Part shown: positions 24,298 to 33,771 of the stretch, piece by piece
Numbering within the stretch: position 1 is the first letter of the stretch
How the letters are laid out: every line of letters starts with the position of its first letter
Source of the DNA: Kitasatospora sp. A2-31
Lineage (GTDB): Bacteria > Actinomycetota > Actinomycetes > Streptomycetales > Streptomycetaceae
NCBI RefSeq assembly: GCF_022288725.1
Contig: NZ_JAKNTA010000008.1
Location: 186,001 to 250,000, forward strand
Direction: 5' to 3'
DNA: 64,000 nt
The notes under the pieces: model-generated
What the model saw: only the letters and a program-made list of their open reading frames with translations
The model's database searches: none
Told to the model about the DNA's origin: nothing
Translations under genes and position numbers: made by a program

Positions 24298-26496
24298 TCA
24301 GCGCGACGACGCCGGTGCACCGGGGGTGCCTCCCGGGGCCGACGCCGGCGCCGACCTCGCCGGGGACGCCGACGACGCCGGGGCGGACGGCGCCCCGGAC
24401 GGCCCCGGCCGGGCCGAAGAAGCACTCGGACTCGGCGCCGGCGACGACGGCGCGGCCGTGGGCGACGCCGGTCCGCCCGTCGGCGCGGGCGAGCCGTTCG
24501 AGCCGGGTGAACCGGTGGAACCGGGCGTGGGCGAGCCGGACGGCCCCGCCGTCGGTCCACCTCCGCCGGAGCCTCCGCCGGACCCGCCGCCGCTCGGCCC
24601 CCCGCCGGTCGGGGTGGCCGACGGCGTCCCGCCCGGGGACGGCCGGCCCGACTCGGTCGGGCTCTCGGCCGGCTCGACCGGGGTCGCACCGCCGCGGCGG
24701 TGCGGGCCGCCCTCCAGGGTGACCACCGCCTGCGAGGGCGGCAGCGCGATCCGGGCGGTCCACGGCGCGGTCGGCGCGAGGTCGTCGTCGACGCTGACGA
24801 TGACGGTGATCCGCTGGCCCGGTGCGAGCGTCCCGGCGTCCCGGCTGAGGCGGAGCCAGGCGGCGTCCACCACCGCGTGCCAGCGGATCTCCGTGGTGCC
24901 GGAGTTGGTGAGGGTGAGCACGGTCCGGTTGCCGTACTCGCCGGCCTCGACGGTCAGCAGCCCGGCCGGGGCCGGGGCGTCCGGGCCCCGCCCGGAGCCG
25001 TTGCCTCCGCCCGGTCCGGTCGCGGGGGCCGGCGCCGCGACCAGGGTGGGGCTGCCGAGCGGGGTCGCGCCGTGCGCGGGTACCGGGACGGCCGGCCCCA
25101 GCAGCCCAGGCAGCAACGTTTCTGCAGCCGCCGGCCCGGCCCAGGCCAGCTCCAGTCCGGCCACTGCGGGGGCGACGTCCCCCGACCCGCCGCCGCCCGC
25201 CGCGCCGCCGCCCGCCGCGCCGCCGCCCGCCGCGCCGCCGCCCGGCCCGCCCCGACCGGGCCCGCCGTCCGGCCGGAGGCCACCCGGCCGGTGCCCGGCG
25301 GACCGCGCGTCGTCGTCGACCCGGACCGTGGAGACCGCCGCGGCCGTGCCCGGACCGCCACCGCCCCGGTGCCCGGCCCAGAGCGCGACCACCGGCGCGG
25401 CCAGGACCGCCGCCAGCACCCCCGTGGTCACCACCCGCCGCCGCACCGCGAGCCCGCGAGCCGCGTCGGGCGCCCGGTGGCGGGGGAACCCGCCCTGGTC
25501 GAACCGCAGACACGGCTCGACGACCGGGGCCGGCCCGGTCGCGCGCCGGCCCGCCGGTGCCGCGTGCGGCAGGAAGTGCACGTGGCCGGCGCTGCCGTTC
25601 CCGGCCCCGCCCCCGGCCGACGGAGGCGCGGTCGCGGTCGGTGTGGTCGGCGCGGTCGTGGTCGGCGTGGGCGGCGCGGGCGGCGCGCTGAGCACCGGGA
25701 GCCCGGAGAGGCCGGCGGTGCCCGCCGACACCTCGTCGGCCACCCGCTCGGCGGTGCCCCGACAGGTCGGGCAGTCGACCACGTGCTGTACCAGCTCTCG
25801 GCGCAGGGCCGGACCGAGCACCCAGTCCCGCCAGCTCTCCGCGCCCGCGCCGCCGAGCCGGTCCAGCTCGGGGCAGCTGCCGACGCCGAGCACCAGCAGG
25901 GCCGCCCTGGTCCGGCCGACCTCGGCCTCCGCCGAGGCGAGCAGGGCCCGGACGGCGTCGAACGGGAGGCCCAGTACGGCGGCCACCTCGATCGGGGTCA
26001 ACCGGTGGCGCACCGACAGCTCCAGCGCCTCGCGTTGCTCGGGGTCGGTGCCGGCCGCCTCGGGCCACGCGAGCGAGGCCAGTTCGCGCCGCCGCCGCGC
26101 CGCCTCCGGCTCGGACACGCCGCCCCGGGCCGCGACCGCCGCACCCCCGGCCGCGGCCACGCCGACCGGGCCCCCGGCCGCGGCCACGCCGACCGGGCCC
26201 GCTGCGACCGGGCCCGCCCCGCTGCCGACCGCACCCGGGCCCGCCCCGCTGCCGGCGCCGTCCTCCAGCCGGCGGAGGCAGCAGTAGCGCGCCAGCGAGT
26301 ACAGCCAGGCCCGCACCAGGCCGGGCTCGGCGAGCCGCGCCGCGTGCCGCACCGCCAGCTCGCGGACCTCGCGCAGGGCGGCGGTGGCCGCCCCGTGCTC
26401 GCACAGCACCGAGAGGCAGTAGGTGAACAGCCCGTCCACCTGCCGGTCGTACGCCGCGAGCACGGGGTCGCGCGGCGCTTCAGCACTCGTCGTCAC
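24298..26496 (-). CDS. sigma-like protein fused to zinc finger, membrane anchor and BACON domain
   Basis: 732 residues from GTG 26496. The N-terminal 200 residues resemble ECF sigma regions 2 and 4 (AAYDRQVDGLFTYCLS; LTPIEVAAVLGLPFDAV), joined by a Gly/Ala repeat linker with a 27-bp direct repeat in the DNA. Then come a putative anti-sigma-type zinc finger (HVVDCPTC, about residue 240), a single transmembrane segment (about 350), a Gly-rich spacer, a BACON-like domain (WHAVVDAAWLRLSRD; GQRITVIVSVDDD, about 510-600) and a Pro/Ser/Gly tail. A transcription-factor-like head on a membrane-anchored extracytoplasmic domain suggests a signalling or scaffold role. The sigma part may be non-functional. 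The start is uncertain. Confidence 0.7.
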   Translation of the reverse strand: MTTSAEAPRDPVLAAYDRQVDGLFTYCLSVLCEHGAATAALREVRELAVRHAARLAEPGLVRAWLYSLARYCCLRRLEDGAGSGAGPGAVGSGAGPVAAGPVGVAAAGGPVGVAAAGGAAVAARGGVSEPEAARRRRELASLAWPEAAGTDPEQREALELSVRHRLTPIEVAAVLGLPFDAVRALLASAEAEVGRTRAALLVLGVGSCPELDRLGGAGAESWRDWVLGPALRRELVQHVVDCPTCRGTAERVADEVSAGTAGLSGLPVLSAPPAPPTPTTTAPTTPTATAPPSAGGGAGNGSAGHVHFLPHAAPAGRRATGPAPVVEPCLRFDQGGFPRHRAPDAARGLAVRRRVVTTGVLAAVLAAPVVALWAGHRGGGGPGTAAAVSTVRVDDDARSAGHRPGGLRPDGGPGRGGPGGGAAGGGAAGGGAAGGGGSGDVAPAVAGLELAWAGPAAAETLLPGLLGPAVPVPAHGATPLGSPTLVAAPAPATGPGGGNGSGRGPDAPAPAGLLTVEAGEYGNRTVLTLTNSGTTEIRWHAVVDAAWLRLSRDAGTLAPGQRITVIVSVDDDLAPTAPWTARIALPPSQAVVTLEGGPHRRGGATPVEPAESPTESGRPSPGGTPSATPTGGGPSGGGSGGGSGGGGPTAGPSGSPTPGSTGSPGSNGSPAPTGGPASPTAAPSSPAPSPSASSARPGPSGAPSAPASSASPARSAPASAPGGTPGAPASSR

Positions 26497-26663
26497 GCGT
26501 CCGACGGTAGAGAGCGGGGGCGGGGGATCCGGGCTGTTCCCTGCTGTTGTACTTCTTTCGGGTAACAGCATCGCCTGTTCGTGTACCGGCGGACCTCTGC
26601 CGTCGAACCCCGCCCGCCCCGGGCCGGACCCGCGTTGTCGTACCCAGGCGCTACGGTGACCGC

Positions 26664-28172
26664 ATGGCTGCCCGCTCCAAGACCACCGCCAAGCCGCGCC
26701 CGGCGTACCGCTGCACCGAGTGCGGTAACCAGCTGCCCAAATGGGTCGGCCGCTGTCCCGAGTGCAACGCCTGGGGCACCGTCGAGGAGTACGGCGCCGT
26801 GCCGATCCGGACGACGGCCGCCGGGCCGGTCAGCGCGCCGGCCCGCCCGATCGCCCAGGTCGACGGTCAGGTGGCGACGGCCCGCTCCACCGGCGTGCCC
26901 GAGCTGGACCGGGTGCTCGGCGGCGGCCTGGTCCCCGGCGCCGTGGTGCTGCTGGCCGGCGAGCCGGGCGTCGGCAAGTCCACCCTGCTGCTAGACGTCG
27001 CGGCCAAGGCGGCCAGTGCGCAGCACCGCACGCTCTACGTCACCGGCGAGGAGTCGGCCGGGCAGGTCCGGCTGCGCGCGGACCGGATCAACGCGCTCTC
27101 CGAGCACCTCTACCTGGCCGCGGAGTCCGACCTCGGGGCCGTCCTCGGCCACATCGAGGCGGTCGGTCCCGGCCTGCTGATCCTGGACTCGGTGCAGACC
27201 ATCGCCTCCGCCGAGCTGGACGGCGCCCCCGGCGGCCCGGCCCAGGTGCGTGAGGTGGCGAACGCGCTGATCCGGGCGTCCAAGGAGCGCGGCATGGCCA
27301 CCCTGCTGGTCGGCCACGTCACCAAGGACGGCCAGATCGCCGGCCCGCGTCTGCTGGAGCACCTGGTGGACGTGGTGCTGAGCTTCGAGGGGGACCGGCA
27401 CGCCCGGCTGCGGCTCATCCGCGGGGTCAAGAACCGGTACGGCGCCACCGACGAGGTGGGCTGTTTCGAGCTGCACGACGAGGGCATCGCCGGCCTGGCG
27501 GACCCGTCCGGCCTCTTCCTGACCAGGCGTGACAAGCCCGTCCCGGGCACCTGTCTGACCGTCACGCTGGAGGGCAAGCGCCCGCTGGTCGCCGAGGTGC
27601 AGGCGCTGATGGTGGACTCGCAGATCCCGTCCCCGCGCCGCACCACCTCCGGCCTGGAATCGCCCCGGATCGCGATGATCCTGGCCGTGGTCGAGCGGCA
27701 CGGCGGGGTCAAGCTCGGCAAGCAGGACATCTACACCGCGACGGTCGGCGGGGTGAAGCTGAGCGAGCCCTCGGCCGACCTCGCGGTCGCCCTGGCCGTG
27801 GCCAGCTCCTCCTCCGACACCCCGCTGCCGAGCAACCTGGTGGCGATCGGAGAGGTCGGCCTGGCGGGCGAGGTCCGCCGGGTGACGGGTGTGCAGCGGC
27901 GGCTGGCCGAGGCGCACCGGCTGGGCTTCACCCACGCGCTGGTCCCGCCGGACCCGGGCAAGGTGCCGGCCGGCATGAAGGTCGTCGAGGTGGCGGACAT
28001 CGGCGAGGCGCTGCGGGCCATCCCCGGCCGCCGCCGTCCCGCGAAGCCGCGGGGTGAGGCCGCGTCGGCGCCGCCCACCCCGCGCCGGGCCGCCGCCCCG
28101 GCCCCCGTCGCCGCCTACCCGGAGGAGCTGATGGAAGGGTGGGAGCCGCTCGACTCCGACGAACTGCGCTGA
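26664..28172 (+). CDS. radA: DNA repair protein RadA
   Basis: 502 residues. The N-terminal C4 zinc finger is CTEC...CPEC (about residues 13-31). The RecA-like ATPase has Walker A GEPGVGKS (about 98), the RadA-specific KNRYG motif (about 258) and a C-terminal Lon-protease-like domain (GVKLSEPSADLAVALA). RadA promotes branch migration and processing of recombination intermediates. The tail is Pro/Ala-rich. It precedes disA by 140 bp, an arrangement seen in many Gram-positive genomes. Confidence 0.97.
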   Translation: MAARSKTTAKPRPAYRCTECGNQLPKWVGRCPECNAWGTVEEYGAVPIRTTAAGPVSAPARPIAQVDGQVATARSTGVPELDRVLGGGLVPGAVVLLAGEPGVGKSTLLLDVAAKAASAQHRTLYVTGEESAGQVRLRADRINALSEHLYLAAESDLGAVLGHIEAVGPGLLILDSVQTIASAELDGAPGGPAQVREVANALIRASKERGMATLLVGHVTKDGQIAGPRLLEHLVDVVLSFEGDRHARLRLIRGVKNRYGATDEVGCFELHDEGIAGLADPSGLFLTRRDKPVPGTCLTVTLEGKRPLVAEVQALMVDSQIPSPRRTTSGLESPRIAMILAVVERHGGVKLGKQDIYTATVGGVKLSEPSADLAVALAVASSSSDTPLPSNLVAIGEVGLAGEVRRVTGVQRRLAEAHRLGFTHALVPPDPGKVPAGMKVVEVADIGEALRAIPGRRRPAKPRGEAASAPPTPRRAAAPAPVAAYPEELMEGWEPLDSDELR

Positions 28173-28312
28173 CCCAAGCCCTGTCGATGCCGGTCGCAGT
28201 TAGACTTTCCCCTGTCTCATTGGTGATAAGGCAGTACTAAGCGACAGAGCAACAGACCGTAGGCCGGCGCACCGCGCGAGGCGCGCGGTACGGGGTCGAC
28301 CGGAGGAGTCAC
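28173..28312 (+). promoter_or_regulatory. radA-disA intergenic region with probable disA promoter
   Basis: AT-richer patch around 28198-28250 (TAGACT, CATTGG, TAAGGC, AGTACTAAG) and a strong GGAGGA just before the GTG at 28313. Exact promoter boxes cannot be assigned from one sequence. Confidence 0.35.
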
Positions 28313-29419
28313 GTGGCAGCCAGCGACCGGGCGGACAAGTCCTCCCGCGAGGAGGCCCTGCTGCGGGCCTCCCTCACCGCCATCGCCCCCGGCACGGGGC
28401 TGCGTGACGGCCTGGAACGGGTGCTGCGGGCCAACACCGGCGGTCTGATCGTGCTCGGGTTCGACAAGACGGTCGAGTCGATCTGCACCGGCGGCTTCGT
28501 CCTGGACGTGGAGTTCACCGCGACCAGGCTGCGCGAGCTGTGCAAGCTCGACGGCGCCGTCGTGCTGGACAAGGACATCACCAAGATCGTCCGGGCCGGG
28601 GTCCACCTGATGCCGGACTCGACCATCCCCACCGACGAGACCGGGACCCGCCACCGCACCGCGGAGCGCGTCAACCGGCAGACCGGCTTCCCGGTGGTCG
28701 CGGTCTCGCACTCGATGCGGCTGATCGCGATGTACGTCAACGGCACCCGCCGGGTGCTGGAGGACTCCACCACCGTCCTCTCCCGGGCCAACCAGGCGCT
28801 GGCCACCCTGGAGCGGTACAAGCTCCGCCTGGACGAGGTGGCCGGCACCCTCTCCGCGCTGGAGATCGAGGACCTGGTGACGGTCCGGGACGTCACCGCG
28901 GTGGCGCAGCGGCTGGAGATGGTCCGGCTGATCGCCACCGAGATCGCCGGCTACGTGCTGGAGCTCGGCATCGACGGCCGGCTGCTCTCGCTGCAGCTGG
29001 ACGAGCTGATCGCGGGCGTCGAGCCGGAGCGCGAGCTGGTCGCCCGGGACTACTTCCCGGAGCGGGCCGCGAAGAAGGGCCGGACGGTCACCGAGGTGCT
29101 GGCCGACCTGGAGGCGCTGACCCACGCCGAGCTGCTGGACCTGCAGACGGTCGCCAAGGCGCTCGGCTACTCGGGCACGCCGGAGTCGCTGGACTCGGCC
29201 GTCTCGCCGCGCGGCTACCGGCTGCTGGCCAAGATCCCGCGGCTGCCCAACACGGTGATAGAGCGGCTGGTCGAGCACTTCGGCGGGCTGCAGAAGCTGC
29301 TGGCGGCCAGCATCGACGATCTGCAGACGGTCGAGGGCGTCGGCGAGACCAGGGCCCGCTCGGTCCGTGAGGGCCTTTCCCGCCTCGCCGAGTCGTCGAT
29401 CCTGGAGCGCTACGTCTGA
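28313..29419 (+). CDS. disA: DNA integrity scanning diadenylate cyclase DisA
   Basis: 368 residues; GTG behind GGAGGA. The N-terminal DAC domain has the catalytic DGA (LDGAVVLDKD, about residue 80) and the RHRTAER motif (about 112-118) that binds the second ATP. A helical spine follows, and the C-terminal helix-hairpin-helix (LQTVEGVGETRARSV) binds branched DNA. It makes cyclic di-AMP from two ATP, and stalled or recombining DNA lowers its activity. Proximity to radA fits the known DisA-RadA functional link. Confidence 0.97.
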   Translation: MAASDRADKSSREEALLRASLTAIAPGTGLRDGLERVLRANTGGLIVLGFDKTVESICTGGFVLDVEFTATRLRELCKLDGAVVLDKDITKIVRAGVHLMPDSTIPTDETGTRHRTAERVNRQTGFPVVAVSHSMRLIAMYVNGTRRVLEDSTTVLSRANQALATLERYKLRLDEVAGTLSALEIEDLVTVRDVTAVAQRLEMVRLIATEIAGYVLELGIDGRLLSLQLDELIAGVEPERELVARDYFPERAAKKGRTVTEVLADLEALTHAELLDLQTVAKALGYSGTPESLDSAVSPRGYRLLAKIPRLPNTVIERLVEHFGGLQKLLAASIDDLQTVEGVGETRARSVREGLSRLAESSILERYV

Positions 29420-29491
29420 TGAAGCGCCACGTCTGACGGGGGGCCAGATAAGGCGCCGGCGCCCGAGCGCCCGGCCGCCGGGTAGCTGCCG

Positions 29492-29529
29492 GGCCGGCCC
29501 CGAGGATCCACGGATCCCCGGGGCCGGCC
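29492..29529. terminator. hairpin terminator after disA
   Basis: GGCCGGCCCC (29492-29501) pairs with GGGGCCGGCC (29520-29529), with two GGATCC segments between them adding to the stem. It serves disA from the left and possibly the convergent gene ending at 29665. Confidence 0.75.
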
Positions 29530-29664
29530 GCGTTGCCGAGGCCGGGACGCCCGTACCCCGCGCCACCGCGCCGCTGCCCGCGCGGAGGACGCCGACGCCC
29601 CGGCGCGGGAACCGGCCGGGGCGAACGGGACGACGAGGAGCGGTGCGGCGGTGGTGAGGAGTGG

Positions 29665-30579
29665 TCAGCTCTCCAGGCGGATCGAGGAGCGCGCCGAGGC
29701 CTGGCCCCCGGAGAGGCCGGTCAGCTCGGCGACCACCAGGTAGTTCCCGGCGGGCGCGGGGGCCGGATCGGCCGTGGCGCACTGCGGCTTGCTGCGGACG
29801 CGGTCCCAGGTGAAGGTCTCGGTCAGGCTGCCGTTCGCGGGGATCTGCACCCAGCTGCTGCCCCGGTCCTGCGGGCAGTCGCCGGAGGACCAGACGCGGT
29901 CGCCGTTGCTCGCCGTCACGGTGATGGCGGAGGCCGTGCGGCCGAGGTCGACCCGGCAGTTGGCGCCAGAGGCGTTGTGCACGGTCAGTGCCAGCTTCGG
30001 CTTGTCCTTGGGCTGGTAGGCGTTCTGGGCGCCGGCCAGCTCCAGGGTCACCTGGGAGGAGACGCAGACCGGCAGGGCCATCACCTCGGAGGTGTTCACC
30101 GGGGGAGTCCCGCCGGTGCCGCCGGAACCGCCGCCCGTGCCACCGGCTGCGCCGCCGGAACCGCCGGAACCGCCGGCCGCTGCGCCGCCCGCCGCCGCAC
30201 CGCCTCCGGTCGTCCCGCCGGTGGGTGCCGGGTTGGTGCCACCGCCGGTGGTGCCGCCGGTGCTGAGGCTGACGTCGCCGCCGCCGGAACCGGAGACCGC
30301 CCCGCCGCCCGTGCCGGCGCCGCCGCTCCCGCCGCTGCCGGGACGCGAGTTGTTCGCGGGGCCGCTGGGCGAGGCGCCGGGCGTGATCGCCTGGGCGGGG
30401 GTCTGGGACGGCGCGGCCTGCGCGGCCTTGCCGGCCGAGCCGCCGTCACCGCCGCCCTGATCGGACATCAGCCAGTAGACCAGGGCGATGACCGCGGCGA
30501 CGGCGACGGCGACGACGAGGCGTCGCCGCCAGTAGATCGAGGCCGGCAGCGGTCCGACGGGTTGACGGAGAGAGGGCAC
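29665..30579 (-). CDS. membrane-anchored Gly-rich protein with extracytoplasmic domain
   Basis: 304 residues. A short cytoplasmic basic N-terminus (YWRRR) is followed by one transmembrane segment (about residues 21-39). Next is a low-complexity Gly/Thr/Ala linker of about 110 residues, then a C-terminal beta-rich domain with three Cys (PVCVSS, NCRVDLG, GDCPQD, plus a later QCATAD) that may form disulphides outside the cell. This plan is common near disA/mutY in Streptomyces, but no function is known to me. The start is GTG 30579 or TTG 30585, neither with a good ribosome binding site. Confidence 0.75.
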   Translation of the reverse strand: MPSLRQPVGPLPASIYWRRRLVVAVAVAAVIALVYWLMSDQGGGDGGSAGKAAQAAPSQTPAQAITPGASPSGPANNSRPGSGGSGGAGTGGGAVSGSGGGDVSLSTGGTTGGGTNPAPTGGTTGGGAAAGGAAAGGSGGSGGAAGGTGGGSGGTGGTPPVNTSEVMALPVCVSSQVTLELAGAQNAYQPKDKPKLALTVHNASGANCRVDLGRTASAITVTASNGDRVWSSGDCPQDRGSSWVQIPANGSLTETFTWDRVRSKPQCATADPAPAPAGNYLVVAELTGLSGGQASARSSIRLES

Positions 30580-30760
30580 GCCCAAACTCTACGAGACAGT
30601 GTGTGCCCCTTGACGCACCAACACCGCACAGTCGCCCCTTCCTTCACATGATCCGCCATTTGCGCCGTTCGGGCGAGGCTGATCGGGGGCTTTCGGGTGA
30701 GATGCGGATCTCCTCACTCCGCTTCGGTCGGCCGCGCCGGCATGGGAGGATCGAAGGGCC

Positions 30761-31738
30761 ATGGCTGCCACCACCGTCACCCCCGCCGTCCCCCGTCCCG
30801 CCGCCCGCCCGGCCACCGCCGCCGGCCCGGCCGGGGCGGACGCCGTCGTCGTCCCGCTCGCGCTGCCGCTGCCGGTGCTGCACTCGACCGTCCTCGGCTG
30901 GTACGAGGCCAACGCCCGCGACCTGCCCTGGCGGACCCCCGAGGCCACGCCCTGGGCGGTGATGGTGAGCGAGTTCATGCTCCAGCAGACCCCGGTGAAG
31001 CGGGTGCTGCCCGCTTGGGCGGCGTGGCTGGAGCGCTGGCCGACCCCGGCCGACCTGGCCGCCGAGGCGCCCGGCGAGGCGGTGCGGATGTGGGGGCGGC
31101 TGGGCTACCCGCGGCGCGCCCTGCGGCTGCACGCGGCCGCGGTGGCGATCACCGAGGAGCACGGCGGTGAGGTCCCGGACGACCACGCGACGCTGCTCTC
31201 GCTGCCCGGCGTGGGCGAGTACACGGCCGCCGCCGTGGCGTCCTTCGCCTTCCGCCAGCGGCACGTGGTGCTGGACACCAACGTCCGCCGGGTCTTCGCC
31301 CGGGCGGTGATCGGGGTGGAGTACCCGGCGCAGGCCACCACGGCGGCGGAGCGCCGGACGGCGACCGCGCTGCTGCCCGCGGACACCGAGACGGCCGCCA
31401 CGTGGGCGGTCGCGGTGATGGAGCTGGGCGCGCTGGTCTGCACGGCCCGCGGGCCGGAGTGCGGCGACTGCCCGCTGTTCACCGCCTGCGCCTGGCAGCG
31501 GGCCGGCTGCCCGCCCTACGAGGGCCCGGCGCGGCGCGGCCAGTCGTACGAGGGCACCGACCGCCAGGTGCGCGGGAAGCTGCTCGCGGTGCTGCGGGCC
31601 GAGCACGGCACGGTGGAGCAGGCCCGGCTGGACGCCGTCTGGCCGGACCCGGTCCAGCGGGCCCGGGCGCTGGACGGCCTCGTCGCGGACGGCCTGGTCG
31701 AGCCCGTGGAGCAGGGCGTCTACCGGCTCCCGCAGTAG
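30761..31738 (+). CDS. mutY: A/G-specific adenine glycosylase MutY
   Basis: 325 residues with a 40-residue Ala/Pro-rich start. The helix-hairpin-helix LPGVGEYTAAAVASFAF (about 148-164) is followed by the catalytic Asp in VVLDTNVRRV. The [4Fe-4S] loop C-x6-C-x2-C-x5-C reads CTARGPECGDCPLFTAC. The enzyme removes adenine mispaired with 8-oxoguanine. The C-terminal NUDIX-like domain of full-length MutY is shortened to a small winged segment, as usual in actinobacteria. Confidence 0.93.
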   Translation: MAATTVTPAVPRPAARPATAAGPAGADAVVVPLALPLPVLHSTVLGWYEANARDLPWRTPEATPWAVMVSEFMLQQTPVKRVLPAWAAWLERWPTPADLAAEAPGEAVRMWGRLGYPRRALRLHAAAVAITEEHGGEVPDDHATLLSLPGVGEYTAAAVASFAFRQRHVVLDTNVRRVFARAVIGVEYPAQATTAAERRTATALLPADTETAATWAVAVMELGALVCTARGPECGDCPLFTACAWQRAGCPPYEGPARRGQSYEGTDRQVRGKLLAVLRAEHGTVEQARLDAVWPDPVQRARALDGLVADGLVEPVEQGVYRLPQ

Positions 31739-31882
31739 CCCGGAACCGTCGGCGGGACGCCCACCCGGGCCGCCGCACCGCACCACACCCCACCGCACCC
31801 ACCCCACCCCACCGCACAGCGCCCCACCCCACCGCACAGCGCCCCTCCGGCGGACCCGTGACCGGCGGCCCCGGAAAGCGCG
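31739..31882. repeat. CCCCACCGCA simple-sequence repeats
   Basis: From about 31775 to 31850 the plus strand is made of CACCC/CCCCACCGCA units, including two copies of ACCGCACAGCGCCCC. It is a simple-sequence tract without coding character. Confidence 0.65.
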
Positions 31883-31913
31883 GATCCCCCCTCCCGAGGC
31901 GGAAGGGGGGATC
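31883..31913. terminator. bidirectional hairpin terminator between mutY and the DHA2 exporter
   Basis: GATCCCCCCT (31883-31892) and AGGGGGGATC (31904-31913) with an 11-base loop, between two convergent genes. Confidence 0.8.
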
Positions 31914-31925
31914 TCCGGGCCGGCG

Positions 31926-33539
31926 TCAGATCGCGACGGGCTCGGCGTTGGGCTCGGTGGCCTTGCCGCCGTCGCCGTCCTTCGGCGGGGCGCCGGCGCC
32001 CCGCAGCGGGACCTCGCGCATGAAGACCGCGGCGGCGACCGCGATCACCGCGACCGCGGCACCCCAGAGGAAGACGGTGTGAATGCCGTTGGACACCGCG
32101 TGGTGGTAGGCGTCCTGGACCGGGGCGGGCATCGCCTTGAGCGTTTCCAGGCTCACCTGGTTCGGGTCGGCGTTGCCGCCGCCCGCGGCCGCATCGCCGA
32201 GCCGCTCCTTCATGGTCTCGGTGACCCGGCTGTTGAACAGCGCGCCGAACAGCGCGACGCCGAAGGAGCCGCCGATGGTGCGGAACAGGGTGGCGGTGGA
32301 GCTGGCCACGCCCATGTCCTTCAGCTCGACGCTGTTCTGCGCGACCAGCATGGTGATCTGCATCAGGAAGCCCATGCCCGCACCGAGCACGACCATCCAG
32401 CAGGCGGAGGTGAAGCTGCTGGTCTCGGTGCCCATGGTGGAGAGCAGGAGCATGCCGCCGGTCATCACGATCGTGCCGATGATCGGGTAGATCCGGTACT
32501 TGCCGGTCTTGGTCACCGCCTGGCCGACCACCAGCGAGATGACCAGCATGCCGAACATCATCGGCATCAGGAGCAGGCCGGAGCTGGTGGCCGAGGCGCC
32601 CTGGACGGTCTGCTGGTAGAGCGGCAGGAAGACGGTCGCACCGAACATCACGAAGCCGACGATGAAGCCGATCAGCGAGACCAGGGTGAAGTTCAGGTTC
32701 TTGAACAGGTCGAGCGGGAGCATCGGCTCCTCGACCCGCCGCTCGACGTAACAGAAGGCGATCAGGGTGGCGGCGGCCAGCGCGGCCAGGCCCAGGATCT
32801 GCTTGGAGCCCCAGGCGTAGTCCTGCCCGCCCCAGGTGGTGATCAGGGTGAGCGCGGTGATGCCGGTGGTGAGCAGGAGCGCGCCGACGTAGTCGATCCG
32901 GGCCTTGTTGTGGACCTTCGGCAGCTTCAGCGTGACGACGACGACGGCGAGCGCGACCACGCCGAGCGGCAGGTTGATGTAGAAGGTCCAGCGCCAGCTC
33001 AGGTGGTCGGTGAGGAAGCCGCCGATCAGCGGGCCTCCGACGGTGGCGAGCGCCATCACCGCGGCGAACATGCCCTGGTACTTGCCGCGGTCGCGCGGCG
33101 GGACCAGCGCACCCATGATCGACATCACGCCGACCATCAGACCGCCGGCGCCCAGGCCCTGCAGCGCGCGGAAGCCGATCAGCTCGTTCATGTTCTGCGA
33201 GAGGCCGGAGAGGGCCGAGCCCGCCAGGAAGATCACGATCGAGGTGAGGAAGGTGCCCTTGCGGCCGTAGAGGTCGCCGAGCTTGCCCCAGATCGGGGTG
33301 GAGGCGGCGGTGGCGAGGATGTAGGCGGTGACCACCCAGGAGAGGTGCTCGGCGCCGCCGAGGTCGCGGACGATGGTCGGCATCGCGGTGCCGACGATCA
33401 GGTTGTCGAGCATGGCCAGCAGCATGGTGACGACCAGGCCGATCATGACCAGGCGGATCTCGCGGGGGGAGCGGACGGGCTCCTCCTCCTCGGCTGCCTT
33501 CTTCTCCGGTGCCGGGTCGGCGGACTTGGGTTGTGACAT
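31926..33539 (-). CDS. MFS drug exporter, DHA2 (EmrB/QacA) family
   Basis: 537 residues with about 14 membrane segments. The first segment carries LLAMLDNLIVGTAMPTI, the motif D1 typical of the 14-TM DHA2 family. The loop WGKLGDLYGRKG is motif A, and motif C is seen in GGPLIGGFL. It exports hydrophobic drugs or metabolites by proton antiport. The ATG start has a GGGGGTGGTGTC stretch just upstream. A divergent TetR gene lies 232 bp away with an inverted repeat in between, so repression by that regulator and relief by substrate is likely (inference). Confidence 0.92.
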   Translation of the reverse strand: MSQPKSADPAPEKKAAEEEEPVRSPREIRLVMIGLVVTMLLAMLDNLIVGTAMPTIVRDLGGAEHLSWVVTAYILATAASTPIWGKLGDLYGRKGTFLTSIVIFLAGSALSGLSQNMNELIGFRALQGLGAGGLMVGVMSIMGALVPPRDRGKYQGMFAAVMALATVGGPLIGGFLTDHLSWRWTFYINLPLGVVALAVVVVTLKLPKVHNKARIDYVGALLLTTGITALTLITTWGGQDYAWGSKQILGLAALAAATLIAFCYVERRVEEPMLPLDLFKNLNFTLVSLIGFIVGFVMFGATVFLPLYQQTVQGASATSSGLLLMPMMFGMLVISLVVGQAVTKTGKYRIYPIIGTIVMTGGMLLLSTMGTETSSFTSACWMVVLGAGMGFLMQITMLVAQNSVELKDMGVASSTATLFRTIGGSFGVALFGALFNSRVTETMKERLGDAAAGGGNADPNQVSLETLKAMPAPVQDAYHHAVSNGIHTVFLWGAAVAVIAVAAAVFMREVPLRGAGAPPKDGDGGKATEPNAEPVAI

Positions 33540-33595
33540 GGGGGTGGTGTCTCCCGGACTGGATCGGACGGTCGGGCTGGCCGCTTGTTCGGCCT

Positions 33596-33670
33596 ACTTA
33601 CTTGTCGCCCGGCTAGTTTTGTGGACCGTCGGCACGGTAAGTTGTCCACTAGCCGGTCGTCAAGCCAGTT
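33596..33670. promoter_or_regulatory. TetR-type operator between exporter and regulator
   Basis: CCGGCTAGT (33609-33617) and ACTAGCCGG (33648-33656) are perfect 9-bp inverted arms 30 bp apart. TACTTGTCG and TAAGTTGTCCAC lie inside and beside them. The region is AT-rich for this genome and probably holds both promoters. Confidence 0.6.
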
Positions 33671-33771
33671 TTTCCGACGGCCCCCCGGGCAGGGAGAATG
33701 TGGCCGGGGGGACGGGCATCGGAAGCCGGGCCCGGCCAACGCAGCACTCCGACCGACGCATGAGGCAGGCC

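Noticed and set aside
25190..25250. CRISPR-like repeats
   Set aside because: These are 15-bp Gly/Ala codon repeats inside a linker, without unique spacers.
22760..26404. A very long minus-strand open frame across the DUF1254 and sigma-like genes
   Set aside because: Its composition is repetitive Gly/Arg/Ala and it runs antisense to the second DUF1254 gene; no domain is visible.
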